DNA of 64,000 nucleotides from Massilibacillus massiliensis. Its GTDB lineage: Bacteria > Bacillota > Negativicutes > FLKF01. The DNA is taken from NCBI RefSeq assembly GCF_900086705.1, contig NZ_LT575483.1, positions 1,259,534-1,323,533 of the forward strand. Direction: 5' to 3'. Below, piece by piece: positions 17,201 through 24,286 of this stretch. The notes beneath the pieces were generated by a model that was not told the DNA's origin, did not search any database, and saw nothing but the letters and a program-made list of their open reading frames with translations. Made by a program: the position numbers and the translations under genes. How positions within the stretch are numbered: position 1 is the stretch's first letter; every line of letters begins with the position of its first letter.

Positions 17201-18630
17201 AAGCTGCCGTTGCTTTTTAAAGTTCCAGCTTGATTTTCTATGGATTGTGCTTGTAGGGTGAGTGTATTGTCGGCACTTATTTTTCCGTTTTGATTGTTGA
17301 TGGCACCTGTTGCGGTAAGTTGTACGTTTCCTTCACTGCCGATTTGGCTGTTTTGGCTGTTAATATCACCGTCTAGTGCTTTTAGGTGAATGGCTTGGTC
17401 GGCATATAGTGTAGTATCTTGTAGGTTAAGTTGGTTGGCGGTGATTTGTAGATTTGTTTTTGCTAGGACTTTTCCGTTGGTTTGTATATTGTCTTTTGCA
17501 TTTAGTTGGAGGTTTCCGTTTTGTCCCCAGGTTCCGTCTTGTTGGATGCCTGCGGCTAAGGTGCCGTTTGAATGGATTTGGTTTGCTGTTAGTTCGAGTG
17601 TGTTGCCTGCGGCTATTGTGGCTTGGTTTTCGATTTGGTTTGCAGCTTGGAGGTTCGCGTTTTGTTTTGCATAGATTGTTGCTTTGTTTACAATAGCGTC
17701 TTTGGTGTCAATATGAAGATCGCCGGCTGTTGATACGGTTCCACTGAGACTGATTTGTCCTTCATTGTTTAGACTCAGATTCCCGCTGCTGGCGGAGAGG
17801 GTGCCTTTGCTGTTGACGCCGACGCCTTTTTCGGTGCCGACTAATTTGATCTTGCCGGCGTACATGCCGCCTAAGTTGCTGACGTCAATTGCAACTTGGG
17901 GTTTTTGTTGTTCTTCTTGTAAAGGATTCGCGGTTAGGGTGGCTGCATTTACTTGGTTTGCTCCGGTAACTACGTTTAGGTCTTTGGCCCAGATGCCGGC
18001 GTTTACGGTGAGGGCACGGCTGATGAGGTCTACTTTGTCAGTTCTTGTGGCGTCTATTCCGTTGCCTTCTATGGCAATTGTTCCGTTTGTTACGCGAAAG
18101 GCTTCTAAACTGCCGCTGCCGCCGAAGATGGGTACGCCGGTTGTGAGTACGGCGCGTCCTGTGTTGATAAAGCCAAAGCCATTGCCCATGATGCCATTGG
18201 GGTTGGCGATAATGACGTCTGCTTTTTGTCCGGCGATTTCTAAGTAGCCTTGGAGCTGACTGATATTGGTGCCGGTAACTTCATTTAGAATGATACGGGC
18301 TGCGCCGTTTTTTAGGTTGTTGTTTCCCATGATATAGCCTGCGAGTTCTGTTTTTGACATGCCGAAGGCATTGTTTAGGATGAGGCCTTTTTTATCTATG
18401 TCAAATTGTTGGTAGAGGTTTCTTGATATGCCGGCTGCTGAGGGTGTTGCGATTTGTACGACGGTTGTGCCGTTTTGTGCTTGTTCAATTGCGGGACGGT
18501 TTTTTGCGGCTGCATTTGTGTCAGCGACTACTTGCGCTGCAGCAAAAGATGGCTGAAGCGTGAAGCTTAAGAGCGTAATCCAGCTGATGATTTTTTGCCA
18601 TTTTGGCTTCCTTGCGGTTGGTCTTGCCAT
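8185..18630 (-). CDS. FhaB/CdiA-type two-partner secreted exoprotein with C-terminal toxin candidate
   Basis: A 3481-residue exoprotein. Residues 1-33 are an extended signal sequence (IISWITLLSFTLQPSFAAAQ). Residues about 35-270 are the TPS secretion domain, with the hallmark ADVIIANPNGIMGNGFGFIN block. A long array of beta-helix repeats follows (N-L-T-A-N / G-K-I-x-N type), including three tandem 202-residue units. A variable middle lies around 1650-1900, a second repeat region (D-I-T-L-K-A-G type) extends to about 2900, and a conserved pre-toxin region lies at about 3035-3220. The junction SETKNNWLGHEQ replaces the VENN motif of proteobacterial CdiA. The last 255 residues are the tip, with a hydrophobic stretch (VFDFGTGTATAVAGATTVL) and a C-terminal part that faintly recalls DUF4225. 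The partner transporter is just upstream. Confidence 0.9.
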   Translation of the reverse strand: MARPTARKPKWQKIISWITLLSFTLQPSFAAAQVVADTNAAAKNRPAIEQAQNGTTVVQIATPSAAGISRNLYQQFDIDKKGLILNNAFGMSKTELAGYIMGNNNLKNGAARIILNEVTGTNISQLQGYLEIAGQKADVIIANPNGIMGNGFGFINTGRAVLTTGVPIFGGSGSLEAFRVTNGTIAIEGNGIDATRTDKVDLISRALTVNAGIWAKDLNVVTGANQVNAATLTANPLQEEQQKPQVAIDVSNLGGMYAGKIKLVGTEKGVGVNSKGTLSASSGNLSLNNEGQISLSGTVSTAGDLHIDTKDAIVNKATIYAKQNANLQAANQIENQATIAAGNTLELTANQIHSNGTLAAGIQQDGTWGQNGNLQLNAKDNIQTNGKVLAKTNLQITANQLNLQDTTLYADQAIHLKALDGDINSQNSQIGSEGNVQLTATGAINNQNGKISADNTLTLQAQSIENQAGTLKSNGSLELSAKDTLQNQTGQIEANQTKITAKRLDNQQGRIANLAETELTLEIADELDNTNGNIGSNGTIDLKTRNLQNNNGQLIAKDTITMMVEDTIDNTKGKIISNSDLNLTAEKINNQNQGNIVAKQNTTLNIREELQNNTGIILAEQDLNMIQETGTIANNQGIVQAGNNLTLQAENADIAGGEFSANGDVTVKANNLIADKLIAGKDLMMKAEQDLTINQLAQATKNMTANAKGKITNAGNMIALEGMQLHSKSLENTEKAAIKSGKKLELEQKDISNQGTLFGEEETKITAEGNIDNTKGKIISNGALNLTAEKLTNQNGGNIVAKQNATLYVVEELKNDNGIILADKDLSINQTTGTITNNQGVIQAGNDLTVQVEASDVIGGEFSANGAVVVEANNLTADKLIAGKDLTLTAQQDIKINQLAQATKNLTAKAKGKISNAGNMTALEGLQLDSDRLENAADAAIKSGGKLELEQKDIHNQGILFGDESAKITAEGNIDNSKGKIISNGDLNLTAKQLTNQDGNLVAKQNATLHVGEELKNDSGIIIAEQNLNISQQAGTITNQQGIMQAGNDLTMQTENTDVTGGEFSANGNVTVKANNLTADKLIAGKDLSLKAEQDIKINQLAQATKNLTANAKGKITNAGNIIALEGMQLDSDSLENAADAAIKSGEKLELQQKEINNQGTIFSKDDLTLEAQEQLLSTGTIAGEKDVDLTGRNITSTGTLIAGLKTDGNLGDSGNITIAAEKTLTATGKNIAGKHLTLQGDTVILTGAESYAGQNAEIIARTGNIDNSKGNLSAGDTITLNAKNTLINDQGVTKANKLQLNANNIQNQSGTLLQYGQSDLAIYTETLDNTNGQIATNSENLSIEVKKLDNSQGQIQHAGNGIFTLAADKTLNNTKGKIIGNQVLKLKSQTIENTQGTISAKDQLNVQADKLSNKSGTIVSNETVDLRAKTLDNTSGKLFSQKDLQITSESTLNNTSGEMAAGQNLTLELKTADFINNKGTAEAGQNFEMQAKSLQGTQGKIAAQENVVIDANKVTDAGSISTGKNLTLKVAGNFTNGKDGSWKIAKDFTLNAGGTLTNAGTIEASGNLNLHGQNVENAAGGTLTANETLTITANNEVKNSGSLFGKDITIDADKIANESETAAIAATNSVNLYVKDAITNSDGALIYSMGDINIAGSEEKNADGNYKTRAKTLTNQSANIEADQDIVIYADYMVNKKSMFEVEEKVISSEDKVVSDRGVDMDYFDGIHIWWEEESVYNQTVLETTIIQNSSEAKIIAQKNVFIQADVAKNEYSSILAGKKLNTQINILNNIGLDGNRITTRSGVEKFRTSVIHKNNYSDWDVSPIYEQTIEDLFTMPAIFGGGKEVNIQGTQVNNTVGSTYHGADIKKKMNEVDQNPKSVIRNEEETSLNPNLNGTSGFDIKKKADLVGTQPKIIVENEAETIPHEDSHFKESVNKLDDSADYSDRNNITLLLPSSGHVDTVTMPQTNNGGGIILPKNGLYNIKPDPTAKYLVETNAKFTNLKTFISSDYLLDKIGHDPAKTMKRLGDGFYEQKLVRDQITELTGRSYLDGNDSVESQYQTLLQNAANNADDLNLNVGIALTAEQQAALTQDIVWLVEQEVSGQKVLVPVVYLSALHAGDLKPDGAIITADRVNINVSGDVHNTSTIQADEAISIHADNVRNIGGTLDSGNLMQITAEQDILNLSGNISGTDITLRAGNNITSETYQQNYEHQVTGGMHQVSNIGKSADISAEHGLTAIAGQDMNLIKSNLNAGTDMQLDAKNINLGVVAKIDSAKFDNNQQIQESILYGSMLKAGERLNVTAKNDLNMQAAELKSGKDMSIQAGHDLRLDVAEDTQTYFYTAKHFFDKRINQISSLESGGSINLTAGTDMDMQAAEIKADKDISLQAGGNLQLTAVANTMDAVDDYDSYNFQKKNRVKNQRTQINAKNNLSIISNGDMNLTGVQATGDRITATSGGNMSLGHVKDVDASDIGKGYSSNYNRNMHYDETNVGTDISASKEISMQADGDITFTGSSAVSQQGKVELSAGKDITLDSVTEKHESLKESKTSKSGFLSKKTTFKRDYSLTNEVVGSMISGDSVQMNAGNDITLKASSVVGTNDVTLKAGSDINLETVDETGASEHYSYTKKSGLFSGGGFGFTIGSKSEKSTLKEQILARIGSTIGSIDGNVTLEAGNAINGQGATLIGGKDISLKGKEINLDNSLDLYDSQYKYEFKQSGLSVSLGGVVLDTAFKTADEVKRSGEVQDDRLKTLYAYKAVEDLQKVKDELAKNGGKPSIGVNISIGSTKTSVEQITHIETVNPSNVTAGGNVNIQATEKDINLKGTNITAGEDITLKAKQDINIDAAQNKQQIDTKTSSSSWSVGGTIGSGAFANFSKGSGKENQNAVTHTGSTIDAKDTLNLESGNDTNITGSKVEGDKVEVKTEGDLNIASLQDTDDYNFSNKNIGGGFGTGKASGTHGSIGKGKTDSTYQSVTDQAGIYAGQEGFDIEVGKNTDLKGAVISSEAEAVKNALTTGTLTFTNLENRAEYTAKSSGVNYNAGRDANGNEIAQKDKGFTPAPSVTANGDASSTTKSAIAPGTIEIRNNPNQDLSGLSRNTEQALNALGKIFDKKKIEEQQELAGLFGELAFKAIGDLGLKEGSPEKIALDSFAGGIMAKLGGGDFASGAAGAGINQLVMNELKNIKDPAVMQWASALVGSIAAKIVGGDSNTGASTAVSETKNNWLGHEQYDFAEELAAALESKDEGYMKAVLAKYYAMSNYNSQNQLTGEGDDERITESLYPLLDCLISKENKDWLKGGLNYALGKIINTDPEMVDRANYYRNQLEQSQSSGSQDTVDYQKVAEGVFDFGTGTATAVAGATTVLSTSELAAIGGTYLFLDGTNTVNSGIRSIMTGISGDDYDANFEREFFEKVYKNGGGMIYDLSQYGMGGKALVKDGVAYIMKKGSHVITVIDSISFTKALKDLVNNEAHIKEPEKNEANN
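15151..16970 (-). repeat. three tandem ~606-bp repeats inside fhaB
   Basis: Landmarks such as the ACCTTG box recur at 15151, 15757 and 16366, so the period is 606 then 609 bases (202 and 203 residues). Each protein unit runs GKIISNGDLNLTA, NIVAKQNATL, ADKLIAGKDL, AQATKNLTANAKGKITNAGN, LELEQKDI. DNA identity between units is high but not perfect. Such units lengthen the beta-helix filament and can expand or contract by recombination. Confidence 0.8.
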
Positions 18631-18680
18631 TTCTTTTCCTCCTTGGGTTGGTTCTTTTTTGGTTGTTAGATTGTTTTATT

Positions 18681-20414
18681 TTACATCTGATAGATGAGCT
18701 GAAAACCGATGACGGCGCCTTTTGCTTCCATGTGCTTTGGCTTTTTCAGAGCGGTTCCAACAAATAGGTCGTATTGTGTTCTGGAGGCATCGAGTTTGCC
18801 ACGTAAGCCTAAAACGGCACCGGCTAGTTTTTTGCCTGCATTTTGATTTGCGGTGGCGCCGCTGATTTGTCCATAGTCGAGTCCAATATAGAGTTGGTTG
18901 GCATCGTCAAGTGCAATACTGAATTCATTTTGCAGATACCAGCCGTTTTCGGCGGATAGTGTTGTTTCTCCATCAAAGCCTCGTACGGTGTAACGGTTGC
19001 CGATGCTAAGAAATTCTGAGGCATAGAGGGTGTCTTGGGTGTATTGTCCGTGCAGGATGCCTGTATATTGTCCTTTTCTGCTGCCAAATTGTAATGGTAC
19101 AGTTAGGTTTGCGTCTAGGGTCCAAAGCTGGTAGCGGGAGGTTGGCAGATCGGCTTCTTTAAAATATTCTTGTGCACCAAACCAGGGTACACCTCGTTTG
19201 TAGCCTACTGTGTAGTCGAGGACGTTTTGTCCGATGTATTGTTTTTGGGTGAGAGAGATTTGTGCGGCTGTCATGTCACGACGTTGTCCTTCGAGTTCGG
19301 TGTCTTCAATATAGGATTTGCTATGCGATTTGGTCAAACCTAATCCGAGGGTGGTTTTGCTGTTTTGATCTCGGTAGATCAGACGGTCTACATTGAATTC
19401 AAATTTGGTGCTTTTGCCGGAAAAACGAAACGCATCGTTTTCTAGGGGAACGGTCTGGTGGTATCGATAGGAAGATCCTGAAAATGTATAGGTCCAGTAT
19501 CCTTGTGGGATCGAATAGTATATACTGTTGCCTCGGGTGCCGTGTGAGTTTTGTTCTCTGTCAGCGTCAAAGTTATATGATAGGTTAAATAGATCGTTGC
19601 TGCCGAATAGATTGTCGTAGGAAAAGGTTCCTGAGGTTTGCAGTCTTCCGGTTGCTTGACTGCCGGAGTCGTCAAGGGAGAGAATGGTTTTCCAGGGTTT
19701 GGTCTTTTTTAGGGATAGTACGACGATGCTTTCGCCCTCTTTTTCTCCGGGTACTAATTCCATCTCAACGTCTTGGGATGGTACGCGTTTCATTTGCTCT
19801 AGGCCTTGTTCTAAATCACGCAGATTTAGGATTTGTCCGGGGCGTGCGGGAAAGGCGTTATGCCAGTTGGTTTGTGCACTGCCTTGGGCAAATCGAATAT
19901 CTTGTATGATTCCGGGTACAAGCGTCAGGGTTAGGGTTCCTTGGGATAAATTTTGCTGTGGTATGAGTACTCTTGTTGTGACAAAACCACGGTCAACAAA
20001 GTTTTCCGTGAGTTGTTTTACGATGAGATTGATGCCCTGCCAGCCAATTTTTTGCCCGATGTAGGGGGCAAGTACATGTTTTGTCCATGGAAATTGGTCT
20101 GTAGATTGACCTTCAAGTACGATGTTTTGAATTAAAAAACTTGGTGTCTCTTCGGGCAAAGTCAAGGTTGTTTGCTTGTCATGTTCTTTTTGCAAAAAAA
20201 CGTCGGGTTTTTGTTGATTGAATAGACGTTCTTGTTCTGTTTCACGGGCTTTTTGTTTTTGCTGTTCTTTGTCGTGAAGACTGCTCCCTTTTTGTACAAT
20301 TGGGTCAGGTGGTGATGGCGCCGCTTGTACCAGTTGTGTATTCACGAACAGGATTAAAATGCTTACGATGAAAGATGTAGATCGTTTTGTACAAAAAATT
20401 TTTAAATATGACAC
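18681..20414 (-). CDS. FhaC/ShlB-type outer-membrane transporter
   Basis: This partner protein exports the exoprotein encoded 50 bases downstream. I choose the GTG at 20414 (AGAGG seven bases before it); an upstream ATG at 20486 would overlap the promoter. The 577-residue product has a signal segment (IVSILILFVNTQLVQA), a Pro/Gln-rich linker forming the plug helix region, a POTRA_2 domain (about 90-165: FLIQNIVLEGQSTDQF, GFVTTRVLIPQQNLSQGTL), and the ShlB beta-barrel with the conserved lid-loop motif YTVRGFDGE and a terminal aromatic residue pattern F-Q-L-I-Y-Q-M. It lies in the outer membrane and confirms a diderm envelope. Confidence 0.93.
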   Translation of the reverse strand: MSYLKIFCTKRSTSFIVSILILFVNTQLVQAAPSPPDPIVQKGSSLHDKEQQKQKARETEQERLFNQQKPDVFLQKEHDKQTTLTLPEETPSFLIQNIVLEGQSTDQFPWTKHVLAPYIGQKIGWQGINLIVKQLTENFVDRGFVTTRVLIPQQNLSQGTLTLTLVPGIIQDIRFAQGSAQTNWHNAFPARPGQILNLRDLEQGLEQMKRVPSQDVEMELVPGEKEGESIVVLSLKKTKPWKTILSLDDSGSQATGRLQTSGTFSYDNLFGSNDLFNLSYNFDADREQNSHGTRGNSIYYSIPQGYWTYTFSGSSYRYHQTVPLENDAFRFSGKSTKFEFNVDRLIYRDQNSKTTLGLGLTKSHSKSYIEDTELEGQRRDMTAAQISLTQKQYIGQNVLDYTVGYKRGVPWFGAQEYFKEADLPTSRYQLWTLDANLTVPLQFGSRKGQYTGILHGQYTQDTLYASEFLSIGNRYTVRGFDGETTLSAENGWYLQNEFSIALDDANQLYIGLDYGQISGATANQNAGKKLAGAVLGLRGKLDASRTQYDLFVGTALKKPKHMEAKGAVIGFQLIYQM

Positions 20415-20456
20415 GTACCGGCCTCTTTTCGATAATTTTGTATAATTCCTGTGGTA

Positions 20457-20490
20457 AGTATATGTTATTTTGAGAATGATTGTCAATATC
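20457..20490 (-). promoter_or_regulatory. fhaC-fhaB promoter with overlapping Fur-like box
   Basis: On the minus strand TTGACA (20486-20481), an 18-base spacer and TATACT (20462-20457) form a good sigma-70 promoter. The -35 lies inside TTGACAATCATTCTCAA, which matches the core of the Fur consensus. Fur binding here would block RNA polymerase under iron-rich conditions. The GTG start of fhaC is 43 bases downstream of the -10. Confidence 0.65.
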
Positions 20491-20502
20491 GCAATAAACC
20501 AA

Positions 20503-20535
20503 AAAGACCATAGAGTACAATACTCTATGGTCTTT
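20503..20535. terminator. stem-loop, copy of the HAD-gene terminator
   Basis: AAAGACCATAGAG pairs with CTCTATGGTCTTT around the loop TACAATA. It separates the HAD remnant from the fhaC promoter and is the middle member of the three related copies (1973, 20503, 30856). Confidence 0.75.
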
Positions 20536-20540
20536 CATAA

Positions 20541-20631
20541 TTTAGTTAACTAAATTATTGATTTAAAATCCATGCAACGCCATCATTTTCATTGTCTTTG
20601 GTTACCTTATCGGCAGTTTGATTTAAATTTT
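20541..20631 (-). pseudogene. remnant of HAD phosphatase 3' end
   Basis: About 85 bases align with few mismatches to the end of the intact HAD gene (30937-31023). Translated, it gives VTKDNENDGVAWILNQ and then a premature stop, against VTKDNENDGVAWILNQYFS in the intact gene. Homology fades near 20631, just before the PRD regulator. It marks the left border of the PTS island. Confidence 0.75.
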
Positions 20632-20671
20632 ACTTATTTACTAACAAAACGTTCATCAGCTAATCTTGCCC

Positions 20672-22726
20672 TCATTTACTGTCCGCTCTATCTAATTCAA
20701 ATATCTTTATTATAGAGCGAATTTCTTCAATTGATATAGCTTTAAAAAGAAAATCAAATATTTCTCTATTAATTAGGCATTTATACATTTGAAACATCAA
20801 AAACACATGACTTTCCTTATCAGGAATGCTTAAACATATAATAAATTTAACTTTAATTCCATCAACTTCGAATTGAACAGTTTTCTTTAAACGAACTAAA
20901 CTGATACCTAGCCTACATGCACCATCTTGTGGTCCAGCATGCGCAACAGCAAATCCAGGAGCAAAAACAATATATGGTCCATTTGCATGGACAAGCTCAA
21001 TCATTTTGTCTATATATTGCTGTTTTAAATGTTCTGTTTTTAAAAGAAGCGCTCCAGAAGCTTTGATAGCTTCAATCCAATCGCTCGCTTCAAAATCTAA
21101 TAAAATATGCTCATCTTTTAACATCTTATAAAAATATTGTTTTTTTTGATTTTTAGATTTTATTATATAACATTCATTTAAAGCTTCTATTTTAGGTTCT
21201 ATCACCAGTGCGTCATTTGATGAAATGAGCTGATATTCTTTAACATATTTTTCAATTTTTTTAATGGTTAACTTTTTCTTTGCAATTTTAGACGTTTTTT
21301 GAATAAATTCCTGCATTTTCTTGACATCGGCCTGTAGAAATAACTGGTTGACTACAATTACTGGACAACTTGTATTTTCAAGTGGAACAGTTGATATAAT
21401 AAAATCTCCATCAAAATTTTGATTCACCATATATGCAGGTATAACATCATCAATCACGACATTAAAGTATTTTACTACTCGCGCCTTTAAAAGCAGAGAT
21501 ACACAGCGTCCAGTTGGACATACCATAATTGCGTGCAGAGGTTCATTCTCTTCATTTCTCGCTTCAGTTACAGAAGCGATATGCATTGCAATATAAGAAA
21601 TATCGTTTCTATCCATTTTCTTATCAATAATTTCCTCAATGATGTAAATGTGTTTCTCAATACAATCAAAAATCTGTGGATAAAGTTCCTCTAATTCCTC
21701 ATAAAATGGATTTTTTTGCATTTTTAAATTTGATTTAAGATGATAAATTGTTGATACAATATGACTGTAAAGATTTTTATAGTGTTCATATCCGAACTCT
21801 TCTAAAATATCTAAATTATTACATACATCCCAAACAAAAGCTGAAATCTTAATCTGTTCATTCGCTTCAGAATCAAATTCGATAGGTAAACGTTTTACGT
21901 CCAAAATAGATTTTATTTCTCGATTGAAACCTTCCAGCTCATACTCCGTAATTTTTTCCTTCGCAAAATAAGATTGTGCTAAACGCTCTAGAAATCCTCT
22001 ATTTTTTTGATCAACCATATTTATATTATTGTACATTAAATACTTTCTTTGGAGAATCCGATTAAAAGCAATTAAAATATAATTCAGTATTCTTCTAAAA
22101 GATTCATCATTTAAAACAATACTTTCTTGTTCTAAATTCTTTATAATTTCTCTACTTACGAAGTCTGGATTGATTTCTCCTACAGTAAGTTGATCTAATA
22201 ATATTTTATATGTTGAGCTAGATTGACTATCTAATTCATTTACTACTGAATTTAGATACGCTCGTACATTTCTCTCATCACCGGTAATAATAAACCCATG
22301 ATTTCTTTTTGAAATAAGCTCTAAATTCTTATTTTTCATCTTTTTCTTAAGTAATTCCATATCATTAATAGCAGTGCCTCGGCTAATAAAAAGCTGATTT
22401 GATAAATCATTTCCTGTAACATAACTTGATGAAAAAAGCAAAATTATTGATTCTATATTGATTCGTTCCTCTATTGACATTTTATAACGATAAAAATTTA
22501 TTTTTTTCATCATGTGGATACTTTTTTCAATGAACATATCATTTTCTAATGTTTGAACCATATTGTGATCAATCGAAATTAATGGCTGTCCTAATTCATC
22601 ATTAAGTTCATAAATATCATTCTTTAACGTACGATAGGAAATATTAAATTTTTCTAAAAACTCATTTGTACTTATTCTTCTACCGCTTTGTAATTGTGTC
22701 ATTATGATATTTTTTCTATAGTTCAT
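20672..22726 (-). CDS. PRD-containing transcriptional activator of PTS genes (MtlR/LicR type)
   Basis: A 684-residue multidomain regulator. Its domains are an N-terminal HTH (about 1-60), a second Mga-like HTH (about 95-160: SNQLFISRGTAINDMELLK), two PRDs with candidate phosphorylated histidines in YSHIVSTIYHL (about 330) and YIAMHIASV (about 383), an EIIB-like domain with the Cys motif MVCPTGRCV (about 405-413), and an EIIA-like domain with the His in FAVAHAGPQDG (about 608). Such activators sense substrate through PTS phosphorylation. It ends the PTS operon and probably acts on the shared elements at 27931 and 30769. The start is an ATG at 22726 after GGTGATG. Confidence 0.9.
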   Translation of the reverse strand: MNYRKNIIMTQLQSGRRISTNEFLEKFNISYRTLKNDIYELNDELGQPLISIDHNMVQTLENDMFIEKSIHMMKKINFYRYKMSIEERINIESIILLFSSSYVTGNDLSNQLFISRGTAINDMELLKKKMKNKNLELISKRNHGFIITGDERNVRAYLNSVVNELDSQSSSTYKILLDQLTVGEINPDFVSREIIKNLEQESIVLNDESFRRILNYILIAFNRILQRKYLMYNNINMVDQKNRGFLERLAQSYFAKEKITEYELEGFNREIKSILDVKRLPIEFDSEANEQIKISAFVWDVCNNLDILEEFGYEHYKNLYSHIVSTIYHLKSNLKMQKNPFYEELEELYPQIFDCIEKHIYIIEEIIDKKMDRNDISYIAMHIASVTEARNEENEPLHAIMVCPTGRCVSLLLKARVVKYFNVVIDDVIPAYMVNQNFDGDFIISTVPLENTSCPVIVVNQLFLQADVKKMQEFIQKTSKIAKKKLTIKKIEKYVKEYQLISSNDALVIEPKIEALNECYIIKSKNQKKQYFYKMLKDEHILLDFEASDWIEAIKASGALLLKTEHLKQQYIDKMIELVHANGPYIVFAPGFAVAHAGPQDGACRLGISLVRLKKTVQFEVDGIKVKFIICLSIPDKESHVFLMFQMYKCLINREIFDFLFKAISIEEIRSIIKIFELDRADSK

Positions 22727-22867
22727 CTTTCATCACCAAGTCTTTTCTACAACAATTTGATTCTCACTACGTTATACTTGCAACTTTAAGTCATCGATTA
22801 CTATTTTACAGTTTCTTAAACTTTCTATAAGAATATACTCTCCTATAATTCATAAAGTTATCGACTC

Positions 22868-22902
22868 TCTTGCTAAGTTGAGTTTTCATCAGCTTAGCAA
22901 GA
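22868..22902. other. stem-loop between EIIA gene and PRD gene
   Basis: TCTTGCTAAG pairs with CTTAGCAAGA across a 15-base loop, with no U-tract after it. It lies 25 bases downstream of the EIIA stop and upstream of the regulator. It may protect the operon mRNA or partly uncouple the regulator gene from the enzyme genes. Confidence 0.4.
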
Positions 22903-22927
22903 ATAGTCTAGAGCTTTCCATTTAAAT

Positions 22928-23368
22928 TTATGAAAACTTTTGAATGACCAGCTTTTCGAAACTATCCGTATCTTTTTTTGCAAGTTCATCTAAAAACTTT
23001 GGATTTTTAAATGTTTCAATCACCTTAGCCAACATTGGAAGCTGTTCCTTACCATCACGAATAGCCAAATTAAGTACATATTGAATTTCAATATATTCAC
23101 TCGGATCCTCCATATTCCTAAAGGGTACCGGCTTTATTAATCTTAAGAAACAAATAGATGACTCATTAACAAATTCTGAATCCGTATGCGGAATGGCAAT
23201 TGGAACCTCAGTATTAAGACCGGTTGGAAAAATTTTTTCACGTTCTATACACTTTTCACCAAATATACACTTAACATATCCTTTTTTATATAATGCTTGA
23301 GCTGTTTTCGTTATTGCCTCATTCCAATTAGCAGCACAATCCTCTATAACAACAATTTTTATTTCCAC
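22928..23368 (-). CDS. PTS EIIA component, galactitol/fructose type
   Basis: A 146-residue single-domain EIIA of the PTS_EIIA_2 fold. The phospho-acceptor His is in VPIAIPHTDSEFV (about residues 60-72), after the GLNTE motif typical of GatA. It takes phosphate from HPr and passes it to the EIIB at 27546. The rest, with KEQLPMLAKVIETFKNPKFL, fits the family in length and order. It lies last among the enzyme genes, ahead of the activator. Confidence 0.88.
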   Translation of the reverse strand: MEIKIVVIEDCAANWNEAITKTAQALYKKGYVKCIFGEKCIEREKIFPTGLNTEVPIAIPHTDSEFVNESSICFLRLIKPVPFRNMEDPSEYIEIQYVLNLAIRDGKEQLPMLAKVIETFKNPKFLDELAKKDTDSFEKLVIQKFS

Positions 23369-23471
23369 AATGCCCTCCCATTATTTCTGTAAATTTAATT
23401 ACGCAACTGCAGCTTCCAAGCATCTACACCAAGTTTTCGTTGTCCCGTCTATTCGCCGACCGTACCTAATT

Positions 23472-24116
23472 TCATAGTAATGAATCCACAGCCTTTTTGA
23501 TATCATTTTTAAATATATAGCTTCCAGCAACTAAAATATCTGCTCCCGCAGCTGCACACTGTTTTCCAGTATCTTGATTTATTCCACCATCCACTTGAAT
23601 CATATAATTATACATTTTTTCTTTACGTAAATTATAGAGCCATTTAATTCGCTCAAGTGCATTAGTTTGAAATGGCTGTCCACCAAAACCTGGTTCAATT
23701 GACATCACGAGTGCAACATCTACTTCTGCAAGATAAGGCTCATAATTTGCTACATTTACTTCCGGCCTCATTGTAATTCCAACTTTTACATTTTCGGATC
23801 TTATATGTCGTATTAAAGCTAGGTTCTGATTCACATTACTCATCGCATCTACATGAAACGTTATATTATCTGCACCAGCATCAATAAAAATATCTACAAA
23901 ATATGCTGGATTCGTAATTACCAAATGAACATCAAGAAACAGCGATGTCAATCGCTTGACTGCTTTTAAAATATCAGGCCCAAACGTCAAATTTTTTACA
24001 AAATTTCCATCCATGACATCAAAATGGACCCATTTTGCCTTACTGTTTTCTATTTGATTAAGTTGCTCTTTAATTTGCGCAAAATCTGCACTTAAAAGTG
24101 AAGGTGCAATAATCAT
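23472..24116 (-). CDS. ribulose-phosphate 3-epimerase family protein
   Basis: A 214-residue TIM barrel with the RPE signatures: APSLLSADF at the start, HFDVMDGNFVKNLTFGP (catalytic Asp, about 32-48), DVHLVI, a GFGGQPF phosphate loop (about 140-146) and QVDGGIN (second catalytic Asp, about 170). It interconverts ribulose 5-phosphate and xylulose 5-phosphate, or a hexulose phosphate pair as in AlsE. In a PTS operon with transketolase it probably handles the phosphorylated substrate and not the housekeeping pool. Strong ribosome site AGGAGGAG before the ATG at 24116. Confidence 0.85.
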   Translation of the reverse strand: MIIAPSLLSADFAQIKEQLNQIENSKAKWVHFDVMDGNFVKNLTFGPDILKAVKRLTSLFLDVHLVITNPAYFVDIFIDAGADNITFHVDAMSNVNQNLALIRHIRSENVKVGITMRPEVNVANYEPYLAEVDVALVMSIEPGFGGQPFQTNALERIKWLYNLRKEKMYNYMIQVDGGINQDTGKQCAAAGADILVAGSYIFKNDIKKAVDSLL

Positions 24117-24286
24117 ATAAATCTCCTCCTAAGAATGTAATTTAAAATTTTATTCAATGACTAATTTGTTCCAGTGCGCTCGCCCTTTATTAAAAAATAT
24201 GTAGTCTGATAGCTTAAGCCATATTAAAGGCCTTTAAAAACAAGCTCTATAAAGAGATAAACTAATTATAAATATTTGAAAGAATC

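Noticed and set aside
14300-17400. CRISPR-like repetition
   Set aside because: Short recurring words here are the beta-helix repeats of FhaB in frame, of unequal spacing, and not identical repeats with unique spacers.
8185-18630. Many plus-strand open frames of 60-170 codons opposite fhaB
   Set aside because: They come from the low stop-codon density on the complement of the repetitive, Asn/Gly/Thr-rich fhaB sequence. None has a ribosome site and family-like composition.
20414-20486. Upstream ATG start for fhaC
   Set aside because: It would put the -35/-10 promoter and Fur box inside the coding region; the GTG at 20414 has a proper ribosome site and places the signal peptide near the N-terminus.
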